Shown here piece after piece: positions 7,608 through 17,950 of a stretch of DNA of 32,151 nucleotides (positions within the stretch are counted from its first letter, which is position 1; the number at the start of each line of letters is the position of its first letter). Source of the DNA: Ruminococcus difficilis (GTDB taxonomy: Bacteria > Bacillota_A > Clostridia > Oscillospirales > Acutalibacteraceae). The notes beneath the pieces were generated by a model. That model made no database searches. It had not been told where the DNA came from and was given only the letters and a program-made list of their open reading frames with translations. A program made the translations under genes and the position numbers. The stretch covers positions 1-32,151 of the forward strand of contig NZ_JAEQMG010000013.1 of assembly GCF_016680995.1 (NCBI RefSeq), written 5' to 3'.

Positions 7608-10600
7608 ATGGCAAAAAGAAAATTTGAAATTATATCAGAAATGTTTGATAGAGTTTCAACCGAAGTGACTTCCTCCCCCGATAGTTGGAGATCATTTCTT
7701 AATTCTGCCTGCCGTAACTTCAAACTCCGTTATGATGAACAAATCTTAGTTTACGCCCAAAAGCCCGAAGCGACTGCCGTTCTACCCATTGAACGGTGGA
7801 ACAGGACTTTCGGCAGATGGGTAAACCGAGGTGCAAAGGGAATCGCCGTCTTTGAAATGATAGGCGGAGATTCTCAACGATTAGTCCATTATTTCGATAT
7901 TTCCGATACACACGCAAGCGAGAATTCAAGACCTGTCCCTATATGGAATATGCGCTCCGAGTATGAGAACGAGGTCATTGATACGCTTGAAAATACCTTT
8001 GGCTACTTGGACAGCAAGGACAGTATCGAGCAGGCGATTATCAGCGCCGCAGACAACGCCGTCGAGGACAACACGCCCGACTATATCAGCGACCTAATAA
8101 GAACCGTTGATGACAGTTTCCTTGAAGGTTTAGGAGAAATAGCCGTTGATACAATGTACCGTCAGCTTGTTAAAAACAGCGTAGCCTATATGATGATGAC
8201 AAGACTCGGTATCGACGCCGACCGGTATTTTGATGATGACGATTTCCGTGATGTTATCAATTTCAATACCAAAGCAACAGCCAACGCCATCGGTTTTGCG
8301 ACGAGCGATATTGCCGAAATGGGACTTACCGAAATAGCAAGAACCGTAAATGCCCTTGCTCGGCAAAATCGCATAATTGCAGAAAATCGGAATACGGAAT
8401 ATACTAATGACACACCAAACGAAAGGAGTTTTGACAATGGCAGAACTGACTTACACGATGCAGGGCGATTATCTTCTGCCCGACGTGACACTCCCCGAAC
8501 AGCCGAGAGTAACGCTGGGACACTACGCGCAGATGAGGAAGAATTATCTGCTGAATCATCACAAGCTGATCTACTTCAACTATCTGACCAGCGGAACGCT
8601 GACAGCGCATCTGGCGGACGTTCAGGAGCAGGCGATAACGCTGGAGGAGAGCATCGTCAAGAAGATGGCTCAGAAAGAAGGAGTGACCGAGAAGCTGAAA
8701 GCGGAAGATCCGATGAAGTGGACGCGCCTGATGAACAATCTCAGACACTCGGCGCAGGAGATCGTCAAGGAACAGGTGATATTCGTATAAGTGAACAGGA
8801 GCAGGCTCAGTCAGAGGACGAGCCTGCTTTGTCTGTTATTAACGATGACCGATATGTGCGCGGCGATACCAATTTCAATTTGTTTGATGAAAGCATATTG
8901 AGAGATTTACCATTCTACGGTGTAGATGAGCGCATCAATGAGATATTTGCAACAACGCCCCACCTTCGTGCGTCCTTAGAGGAAATACGCAATTATATTG
9001 AAGCTGTTACCGATGAAGCAAAGCGAGAAGAATATATCCGCAGTGTTTTTAACGATGATTTTACTGAGGTTATTCTTGCTGACGGAGAACGCGCCGGATA
9101 TAAGACCTACGAAAACGGTTTATATATCTGGAAAGGCAGATACCCTGACCGCGAGGGCGACAACTTCCTTCATTGGAAAGATGTTGTCGGACACTTTAAC
9201 GCTATGCGAATGCTTGGTATGCTCCAAAGCACCGTTAAACCTTTGCCGTCGCAGGACGGACAATTACAACTTATCGCTGAATCGGCAGAGCGCAACGCGC
9301 CTGCTTTTTCTTTTGCACAGGAAATTATCGACAGCGTGTTAACACGAGGTAGTGGTGTTTCCGAGGGGAAAATGAGAATATATGAGCAGTTTCAGAAATC
9401 ATTATCCCAAACAGAAAACATTTCTTTTCTAAAAAATGAATACGGCTGGGGCGGTTCATCTAACGCTGTTAATTATACAGGCATCGGAGAAATGCACGAC
9501 GGTAAAGGCATCACGCTGAGTATTGGTTATAAGGAGGGTGCGCCGACACAACTTCTCAAATGGAACTATGTCGAAAAGCGCATCCGTGAACTGATACGGC
9601 TTGACCGTTACCTCAATCCAAAAGAAAAGGAATACTATCCCACTTGGCTTGACAGACAGGAGCAACTCAGAGCCGAACGTGCGGCTGAAAAGGCAGTCCG
9701 TGAAGCACTTTATACTCCACCGAGCCGTAAACGCGAGCTTGTTCCTACTGAGTATGAGTACCGCTATTCTCTCGGCGCGACGGTCTATATCGGCGCAAGT
9801 GAATATGAGATTGTTTCCTTTGATGAAAACCGTGTAATGCTCTTTGACCGCAGCTTTCCGTTAATCAACACGGAAATGACAAGAACCGAGTTTGACGCGA
9901 AGGTCAGAGAAAACCCGATGAACGATCACCTTCGTGTCGCAATACAACCCGAAAAAGAAGTAGACAGCACAGAACGCGATTACAGCAAATATACGCCTGT
10001 TATGCAGAAGTATTTCAAGCTGAGGGACGAAAATCCCGATTCAATCATTCTATTCCAAATCGGCGCTTTCTACGAAGCTATGGGCGATGATAGCCATACT
10101 GTTTCTCAGGCACTCGGCTTGAATATCACTACCCGTATGATAGCGGATGACGAGGGCATTGAGCTTTGTGGTTTTCCGTCGAGCCGACTTGAAACCAATA
10201 TGAATATGCTCCTTGACCGAGGACACAGGATTGGTATTTCAGCGATTGAAGAAAACGGCAGCCGCAAGTTTGTTACGGTACTGCCTAATCGTGATCGTGA
10301 GCCTGTTCAATCTGAGCCTGTCGGCAGGATTGAATACCTTAATGCAGACGGTACGGTTGAAAACAGTATCGAGTACACCAACGCGACAATGCTTGAGCGT
10401 GACATTAAAGCTGAAAGCGCTGATAATGTCAGTATGGCGGTGTATCTGTATAAGGACAGCGACGGAAATATGATGCCGCACGACTTTATAGACAGCCTTC
10501 CGCATCCCTTACAACGCTTTGAGATAGTCGATAAGCCTGAGCCGCAATCGGAGTACGATATTCTGATGAACAAAGCGCAGGAGCTTATAGCCTACTATAT

Positions 10601-13600
10601 GGATGCCGAATTTGGCGAGAACGAGGAATATAAGCTGCCTGATGATTTGTCCGAAATTAATCTTGCTTATACGACCACAGAGGACGAACAGCACGAAATA
10701 ACAGCCGACCTCAATCTGGTCGATTTTCGTATCCAGACGAAAGTTGACGGGCAGGTTGTCCGCACAGAGCAGTATTCCTCTTTGCAGGATATTGTTGAGA
10801 ACGGCTTGGATGGTATGCTCTTTGATGACCTTGTGTATGTTTCAGACGAGGAGCTTGCACCTTTCTATGCCGACCACGACGAGCTTGATGATGTTGATCC
10901 TGCCGAGATTCGTGCGCGACTTGCCGAATCCGGCATCGTAAACGGTGAGTTAGTCGATCCTGAAAAACTTGACAGCGATCCGTTTATTCAACAGGTAATG
11001 GCTGATGTTGAATCTATTACCGGAGCGACCGGTTTTATTGACCATTACTATGTTGTCGATGATCTGAGGGCTGCCCCGCTTAATGTAACAGAGTATAAAG
11101 ACCGTGACGAAGCGTTGTCGGCGTACTTTGACTTGCCCACCGACAAATTAAAAGCCTTCGGATTGATGAATACCAATAAGCTGCCGGGCAGTTTGGACTT
11201 TATTCAATGTATCGACGGAAAGGATAAATTCATTGAGGATTATGCAAGAGCAGATGTTCCTTCTTGGAGAAATCCCGAAATTGATGAGCTTGTATCATAT
11301 CTGAAACAACAGCTTGACGAGCGCACGACCATTCAACAAGCAGATGATGGTTCCTTGATTGATCAGGTATATGTAGATGCGAAGGACGCGGCGCGTGAGC
11401 AGGAACAATCCGAGGATAAACCGCAGCTCCGCACTATAACCTTTGATTTGACCGCGACAGAACAGGACGGCGCAAATCAGGATTTACTCGGAAAGCAGAT
11501 TAGACTTGATGACCGTGATTTCAAAGTCATCAAAGTCAACACCTACGGCGACGTCAGTTTGGAGGATCTCACCTTTAAGAGTGCAACAGGATACCCGATT
11601 GTCCGTATCGAAAAGGTTGAATTTGTCCGCAGAACATTAGAAGAACAGCAGGCAAAAGAACCGATTACTCCTGCTTGGGAGCAGAAGCCGAGAGCAAAGA
11701 CACAGACCTTTGACCTTCATCCCGATATTCCTATGGCTGACCGCCATACCTTTGACCTCAAAGCGTTCGAGTTAGAGGAAGTCGGTAAAAAGGCGCGTTT
11801 CCGCAGAAATGTTGACGCTATCCGCGTATTGAAGGAATGTGAGTTTGACAACCGCTTTGCAACGCCCGAAGAACAAAAAGTCCTTGCTCAGTATGTCGGT
11901 TGGGGCGGAATACCCGAAGCCTTTGATGAGAACAATGCTGCTTGGACAGATGAATTCTTTGAGTTGAGCGGTTTACTCTCTCCCGAAGAATATCAGTCAG
12001 CAAGAGAAAGTACGCTGACCGCGTTCTATACGCCGCCTGTTGTAATCTCAGCTATCTATAAGACAATGGAGCAGATGGGCTTCAAAGAAGGCAACATCTT
12101 GGAGCCTTCGTGTGGTATCGGCAACTTTATCGGTATGCTGCCCAACTCAATGGAAAACAGCCGCGTTTACGGTGTTGAGATTGATAAAATCTCCGCAGGC
12201 ATAGCACAGCAGCTTTACCAGCGCACATCAATAGCGGCACAACCCTTTGAACAAGCGGATATTCCCGACAGCTTCTTTGACGCGGTTGTCGGTAACGTTC
12301 CTTTTGGTGATTTTAGCGTCGCTGACAAACGCTATGATAAACACCATTTTCTGATTCACGATTACTTTTTCGCAAAGTCGCTCGACAAGCTCCGTCCGGG
12401 CGGCGTGATGGCTCTTGTTACCTCAAAGGGTACGATGGATAAAGAAAGTCCTGCCGTCAGAAAGTATATCGCCCAGCGCGCGGAGCTTCTCGGCGCAATC
12501 CGTTTGCCGAACAACACCTTTAAGGGAAACGCCGGAACAGAGGTCGTATCCGATATTCTGATTTTGCAAAAGCGTGACCGTATCATCGACATTGAACCGG
12601 ATTGGGTACACTTGAATACCGATGAAAACGGTATCAAGATGAACAGCTACTTTGTCGATCACCCCGATATGATTCTCGGTGAAATGAAGATGGTGTCGGG
12701 ACGGTTCGGCGAAGAAGCGACCTGTGAGCCATACGAAAACGCCGACCTTGAAAGTTTGCTGAACGACGCGATTTCCAATATTCACGGCGAGATTACAGAC
12801 TATCAGCTTGACGAGGATTTAGAGGAAGAAGATAATTCCATTCCTGCCGATCCGACTGTCAGGAACTTCTCCTACGCTCTTTATGACGGCAAAATCTATT
12901 TCAGAGAGAACAGCCGAATGGTTCCCGTTGAAGCATCCGCGACGGCGGAAAACCGTATCAAGGGCTTGATTGAGATTAGAGATTCCGTCCGCAGACTCTT
13001 GGAGTTGCAGACGGAGGATTATCCCGACAGCGACATCAAAGCTGAACAGCAACACCTTAACAAGCTATATGATGATTATACGGCGAAGTACGGTCTGATC
13101 AACAGTCGCGGCAACAGTATGGCATTCTCTCAGGACAGCTCCTATTCTCTGTTGTCCGCGTTAGAGGTTATCGACGATGAAGGTAATCTTGAGCGTAAAG
13201 CGGATATGTTCTTTAAGCGTACCGTTAAACCGCACACTCCCGTTACTTCGGTCGATACCGCGTCGGAAGCTCTTGCCGTATCAATGGCGGAGAAAGCCCA
13301 CGTTGATATGGACTATATGGAGCAGCTCACAGGCAAATCCGAAAAAGAGATTTTCGACGAGCTGAAAGGCGTTATTTTCCTTAATCCTCATTATGAATAC
13401 GGAAACGATCCGTCAGGAAAGTATCTGATGGCAGACGAATACCTCTCCGGAAATGTCCGTGAAAAGCTGCGGGTAGCGAGAAAATCCGCAGAGCTGTATC
13501 CCGAAGATTATACTGTCAATGTGCAGGCTCTCGAAAAGGTACAGCCAAAGGATTTGACTGCCAGCGAGATTTCCGTCAGGCTCGGCGCGACTTGGCTGCC

Positions 13601-14942
13601 TGTTGATGTTGTCGAGAAGTTTATGCACGAATTCTTTGATACTCCCTACTATTCCCGTCACAAAATGAAGGTGCATTTTTCCGAGTACACGGGCGAATGG
13701 AATATCGAGAACAAGACCGGCGACAAGAGCAATGTCAAGGTAAACAGCACCTATGGCACAAAGCGAATCAACGGCTACAAAATCTTAGAGGAAACGCTTA
13801 ACCTCAAAGATGTTCGTATTTTTGATTACGTTGAGGATGCAGACGGCAAGCGTAAGGCTGTCCTCAACAAAAAGGAAACCGCTATTGCTCAATCCAAGCA
13901 GGAGCTTATTAAGCAAGGTTTTCAAGATTGGGTATGGGCTGATCCGAAACGCCGCGAGCGTCTTTGTAAAATCTACAATGAAAGATTCAACAGCACGCGC
14001 CCCCGTGAGTATGACGGCAGTCACATCACTTTCAGCGGAATGAACCCTGAGATTGAGTTGAGAACCCATCAAAAAAACGCTGTTGCACACATCCTTTACG
14101 GCGGCAACACACTACTCGCACACGCGGTTGGAGCCGGCAAGACGTTCGAGATGGTCGCGGCGGCGATGGAGAGCAAAAGGCTTGGTTTATGTACCAAGTC
14201 TTTATTTGTTGTGCCGAATCATTTGACCGAGCAATGGGCGGCTGAATTTTTGCAGTTATACCCTGCGGCAAACGTCCTTGTTGCTACGAAAAAGGATTTT
14301 GAAACCAAAAACCGTAAGCGCTTTTGCGGTCGTATTGCCACAGGTGATTACGACGCTATCATTATCGGACACTCACAGTTTGAAAAAATCCCGATGAGCG
14401 TTGAACGTCAGAAGCAGATTTTGGAGCAGCAGCTTCAGGAAATCACCGACGGTATCATCGAAATGAAGGCGAATCGCGGCGAGCGTTTTTCAATCAAGCA
14501 GCTTGAAAAATCCAAAAAAGGAATCCAGGCAAAGCTGAAAAAGCTCAACGACCAGAGCCGCAAGGATGACGTAGTAACCTTTGAAGAACTCGGTGTTGAC
14601 CGTCTGTTTATCGACGAAAGTCATTATTACAAGAACCTTTTCCTGTTCACAAAAATGCGCAATGTCGGCGGCATCGCTCAGACAGAAGCGCAGAAGTCCA
14701 GCGACCTTTTTATGAAGTGTCGCTATCTCGACGAGCTGACGGGCGGCAGAGGTGCGATATTCGCCACAGGTACGCCTATCTCCAATTCTATGGTAGAGCT
14801 TTACACCATACAGCGCTATTTGCAGTATGAAACGCTCCAGCAAAATGGCTTACAGCACTTCGATTCTTGGGCTTCAACCTTTGGTGAAACGATTACGGCA
14901 GTTGAGTTGACACCCGAGGGCTATACTTTAATAGGACGATAA
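7608..14942 (+). CDS. Giant ArdC-like / MutS-I / adenine methylase / SNF2 helicase, 5' part (gene split by transposon)
   Basis: The native protein runs to residue 2436 (up to 14915); only about nine foreign codons follow before a stop inside the transposon. Residues 1-120 resemble an ArdC/LtrC-type N-terminus (FRSFLNSACRNFKLRYDEQ, GRWVNRGAKGIAVF-like). Residues 277-394 are a low-complexity linker overprinted by tnpV. About 790-895 resembles MutS domain I (PVMQKYFKLRDENPDSI, LFQIGAFYEAMGDDS). About 1440-1640 is an N6-adenine methylase with LEPSCGIGNF (1498-1507) and NVPF (1563-1566). Helicase lobe 1 carries AVGAGKT (2173-2179) and DESH (2336-2339). Lobe 2 lies at 22638-24248, beyond the transposon. 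Such proteins are common in clostridial ICEs and are thought to process or modify transferred DNA; the exact role is not established. With the lobes separated, helicase activity should be lost, while the methylase could survive. Confidence 0.9.
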   Translation: MAKRKFEIISEMFDRVSTEVTSSPDSWRSFLNSACRNFKLRYDEQILVYAQKPEATAVLPIERWNRTFGRWVNRGAKGIAVFEMIGGDSQRLVHYFDISDTHASENSRPVPIWNMRSEYENEVIDTLENTFGYLDSKDSIEQAIISAADNAVEDNTPDYISDLIRTVDDSFLEGLGEIAVDTMYRQLVKNSVAYMMMTRLGIDADRYFDDDDFRDVINFNTKATANAIGFATSDIAEMGLTEIARTVNALARQNRIIAENRNTEYTNDTPNERSFDNGRTDLHDAGRLSSARRDTPRTAESNAGTLRADEEELSAESSQADLLQLSDQRNADSASGGRSGAGDNAGGEHRQEDGSERRSDREAESGRSDEVDAPDEQSQTLGAGDRQGTGDIRISEQEQAQSEDEPALSVINDDRYVRGDTNFNLFDESILRDLPFYGVDERINEIFATTPHLRASLEEIRNYIEAVTDEAKREEYIRSVFNDDFTEVILADGERAGYKTYENGLYIWKGRYPDREGDNFLHWKDVVGHFNAMRMLGMLQSTVKPLPSQDGQLQLIAESAERNAPAFSFAQEIIDSVLTRGSGVSEGKMRIYEQFQKSLSQTENISFLKNEYGWGGSSNAVNYTGIGEMHDGKGITLSIGYKEGAPTQLLKWNYVEKRIRELIRLDRYLNPKEKEYYPTWLDRQEQLRAERAAEKAVREALYTPPSRKRELVPTEYEYRYSLGATVYIGASEYEIVSFDENRVMLFDRSFPLINTEMTRTEFDAKVRENPMNDHLRVAIQPEKEVDSTERDYSKYTPVMQKYFKLRDENPDSIILFQIGAFYEAMGDDSHTVSQALGLNITTRMIADDEGIELCGFPSSRLETNMNMLLDRGHRIGISAIEENGSRKFVTVLPNRDREPVQSEPVGRIEYLNADGTVENSIEYTNATMLERDIKAESADNVSMAVYLYKDSDGNMMPHDFIDSLPHPLQRFEIVDKPEPQSEYDILMNKAQELIAYYMDAEFGENEEYKLPDDLSEINLAYTTTEDEQHEITADLNLVDFRIQTKVDGQVVRTEQYSSLQDIVENGLDGMLFDDLVYVSDEELAPFYADHDELDDVDPAEIRARLAESGIVNGELVDPEKLDSDPFIQQVMADVESITGATGFIDHYYVVDDLRAAPLNVTEYKDRDEALSAYFDLPTDKLKAFGLMNTNKLPGSLDFIQCIDGKDKFIEDYARADVPSWRNPEIDELVSYLKQQLDERTTIQQADDGSLIDQVYVDAKDAAREQEQSEDKPQLRTITFDLTATEQDGANQDLLGKQIRLDDRDFKVIKVNTYGDVSLEDLTFKSATGYPIVRIEKVEFVRRTLEEQQAKEPITPAWEQKPRAKTQTFDLHPDIPMADRHTFDLKAFELEEVGKKARFRRNVDAIRVLKECEFDNRFATPEEQKVLAQYVGWGGIPEAFDENNAAWTDEFFELSGLLSPEEYQSARESTLTAFYTPPVVISAIYKTMEQMGFKEGNILEPSCGIGNFIGMLPNSMENSRVYGVEIDKISAGIAQQLYQRTSIAAQPFEQADIPDSFFDAVVGNVPFGDFSVADKRYDKHHFLIHDYFFAKSLDKLRPGGVMALVTSKGTMDKESPAVRKYIAQRAELLGAIRLPNNTFKGNAGTEVVSDILILQKRDRIIDIEPDWVHLNTDENGIKMNSYFVDHPDMILGEMKMVSGRFGEEATCEPYENADLESLLNDAISNIHGEITDYQLDEDLEEEDNSIPADPTVRNFSYALYDGKIYFRENSRMVPVEASATAENRIKGLIEIRDSVRRLLELQTEDYPDSDIKAEQQHLNKLYDDYTAKYGLINSRGNSMAFSQDSSYSLLSALEVIDDEGNLERKADMFFKRTVKPHTPVTSVDTASEALAVSMAEKAHVDMDYMEQLTGKSEKEIFDELKGVIFLNPHYEYGNDPSGKYLMADEYLSGNVREKLRVARKSAELYPEDYTVNVQALEKVQPKDLTASEISVRLGATWLPVDVVEKFMHEFFDTPYYSRHKMKVHFSEYTGEWNIENKTGDKSNVKVNSTYGTKRINGYKILEETLNLKDVRIFDYVEDADGKRKAVLNKKETAIAQSKQELIKQGFQDWVWADPKRRERLCKIYNERFNSTRPREYDGSHITFSGMNPEIELRTHQKNAVAHILYGGNTLLAHAVGAGKTFEMVAAAMESKRLGLCTKSLFVVPNHLTEQWAAEFLQLYPAANVLVATKKDFETKNRKRFCGRIATGDYDAIIIGHSQFEKIPMSVERQKQILEQQLQEITDGIIEMKANRGERFSIKQLEKSKKGIQAKLKKLNDQSRKDDVVTFEELGVDRLFIDESHYYKNLFLFTKMRNVGGIAQTEAQKSSDLFMKCRYLDELTGGRGAIFATGTPISNSMVELYTIQRYLQYETLQQNGLQHFDSWASTFGETITAVELTPEGYTLIGR
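8437..8790 (+). CDS. tnpV: TnpV-family protein overprinted inside the helicase gene
   Basis: This 117-residue ORF lies entirely within the helicase gene in a different forward frame. It has its own ribosome binding site, AAAGGAG at 8422-8428, 8 bases before the ATG, and ends at a TAA. It is clearly homologous to the tnpV at 17161: shared blocks include YFN-LTSG-L--HL, KxMAxKxGVTExLK and LMNNxRxxAxEIV. TnpV is a small protein of unknown function first defined in Tn4451. In this region the helicase frame encodes a Gly/Ser/Arg/Asp-rich disordered linker, so conserved coding information appears to sit in the TnpV frame. An upstream in-frame start at 8377 has no ribosome binding site. I consider this a true embedded gene, not a shadow ORF. 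Confidence 0.85.
   Translation: MAELTYTMQGDYLLPDVTLPEQPRVTLGHYAQMRKNYLLNHHKLIYFNYLTSGTLTAHLADVQEQAITLEESIVKKMAQKEGVTEKLKAEDPMKWTRLMNNLRHSAQEIVKEQVIFV
14916..14917. other. Left transposon junction (GA crossover, attL)
   Basis: The helicase frame reads V-E-L-T-P-E up to this GA and then departs into transposon sequence (G-Y-T-L-I-G-R-stop). The right junction has the same GA after cccc. Large serine recombinases of the TnpX/TndX group are known to exchange at a 2-base GA core, leaving one copy at each end. The core inside either adjacent trinucleotide is ambiguous by one base at most. Confidence 0.85.
14922..14927 (+). promoter_or_regulatory. Left-end -10 box (TATACT), half of the circle-joint tnpX promoter
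   Basis: TATACT lies 4 bases inside the left GA. In the integrated state the hexamer 17 bases upstream is CAGTTG, a poor -35, and a TTGACA at 14907-14912 is only 9 bases away. In the excised circle the right end supplies TTGACA with exactly 17 bases of spacing. Known Tn4451 biology is a tnpX promoter formed at the circular joint. Confidence 0.8.
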
Positions 14943-15019
14943 ATAATGCGTTTCTAAATTGAAAAAGAGGTTATCAAAAGCGGCTTGGAGGTTGCGAAAG
15001 AATTTATATATTTTCTTGA

Positions 15020-17532
<2,513 letters not shown>

Positions 17533-17543
17533 TGAAATACCTG

Positions 17544-17588
17544 CCGAAAGAGAACTGCTGTCGATTGATGGCAGTTTTCCTTTTTCGG
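17544..17588 (+). terminator. Terminator of tnpX-tnpV
   Basis: AACTGCTGTC (17553-17562) pairs with GATGGCAGTT (17567-17576) around GATT, with two G-T wobbles, followed by TTCCTTTTT. An outer CCGAAA/TTTCGG pairing (17544-17549 with 17583-17588) extends it. It isolates tnpX-tnpV from the ABC-F gene, which has its own promoter. Confidence 0.75.
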
Positions 17589-17673
17589 TAAGTGTTCAAG
17601 AAGTTATTAAGTTGCGACAGTAATGGAAGAAATCACAATTATACAAGAAAGCAATAAAAAGCCATATTACATC

Positions 17674-17702
17674 TTGTATTTTTTCTTTTCTTGTGGTATA
17701 AT
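17674..17702 (+). promoter_or_regulatory. Sigma-A promoter of the ABC-F leader
   Basis: TTGTAT (17674-17679) and TATAAT (17697-17702) are separated by exactly 17 bases, and a second overlapping TATAAT begins at 17702. Transcription should start near 17709, giving a leader of about 240 bases before the ABC-F start. This promoter lies after the tnpX-tnpV terminator and serves only the cargo gene. Confidence 0.8.
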
Positions 17703-17733
17703 ATAATGGATTTTTTTAGAAAGAGGTGGAAAG

Positions 17734-17757
17734 ATGATTAACTTTTCTTGCAAATAA
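17734..17757 (+). CDS. Leader peptide MINFSCK of the ABC-F attenuator
   Basis: This seven-residue ORF is preceded by AGAGGTGG (17720-17727) at suitable spacing. Codons 3 to 7 lie within pairing arm 1 of the leader (17740-17753), so a ribosome stalled here would mask that arm. This is the usual layout of leaders controlling vga, lsa, msr and erm-type genes. Translation is inferred from position and site, not proven. Confidence 0.6.
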   Translation: MINFSCK

Positions 17758-17759
17758 TA

Positions 17760-17822
17760 ATGAAATATGTGGTTATACTGCTTTGCTGCGGTATTATCAC
17801 ACTCGTTGCAAGAAAGTTATAA
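17760..17822 (+). CDS. Possible second leader ORF (20 aa)
   Basis: This ORF begins two bases after the first leader stop and encodes a hydrophobic peptide (MKYVVILLCCGII at the start) ending ARKL. It could be translated by re-initiation and it runs through pairing arm 2, so its translation would affect the same RNA switch. It has no ribosome binding site of its own apart from the stop of the first leader. It may be coincidental. Confidence 0.35.
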   Translation: MKYVVILLCCGIITLVARKL

Positions 17823-17892
17823 GTCTATTCATTTTATATAAGCTAATCTCTATTCTATTATAGAGAAATTATTGGCATTGTATTGATATGAG

Positions 17893-17931
17893 GAGCTGTA
17901 AGAGTTGACTTTCTTGCAGCTCTAATTTTGT
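17893..17931 (+). terminator. Conditional terminator upstream of the ABC-F start
   Basis: An 11-bp stem with one G-T pair (17893-17903 with 17912-17922), an 8-base loop and a T-rich tail (TAATTTTGT) end just before the ABC-F ribosome binding site AAGGAG at 17935-17940. It is the terminator half of the attenuator described at 17740-17931. Confidence 0.75.
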
Positions 17932-17950
17932 ATTAAGGAGAAGATGTACA

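Larger units (their letters stand above)
17740..17931 (+). promoter_or_regulatory. Three-arm transcription attenuator controlling the ABC-F gene
   Basis: Arm 1 (17740-17753, AACTTTTCTTGCAA) can pair with arm 2 (17806-17818, TTGCAAGAAAGTT) with one bulged T. Arm 2 extended (17805-17817) can instead pair with arm 3 (17908-17920, ACTTTCTTGCAGC), 13 bp with one G-T. Arm 3 is also the right side of the terminator: GAGCTGTAAGA (17893-17903) with TCTTGCAGCTC (17912-17922), then TAATTTTGT. The pairings are mutually exclusive. Predicted logic: normal leader translation allows arm 1-2 pairing and termination; a drug-stalled ribosome on MINFSCK covers arm 1, so arm 2 captures arm 3 and transcription continues. 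A separate small hairpin lies at 17847-17866. Confidence 0.8.

Noticed and set aside
8404..8748. Reverse-strand ORF opposite the embedded tnpV
   Set aside because: No ribosome binding site or family resemblance; it arises because two forward frames are constrained in this stretch.
14937..14942. Helicase stop as a sequencing error or simple frameshift
   Set aside because: The sequence after 14917 is a complete transposon and the frame resumes precisely at the other end, so insertion explains the break.
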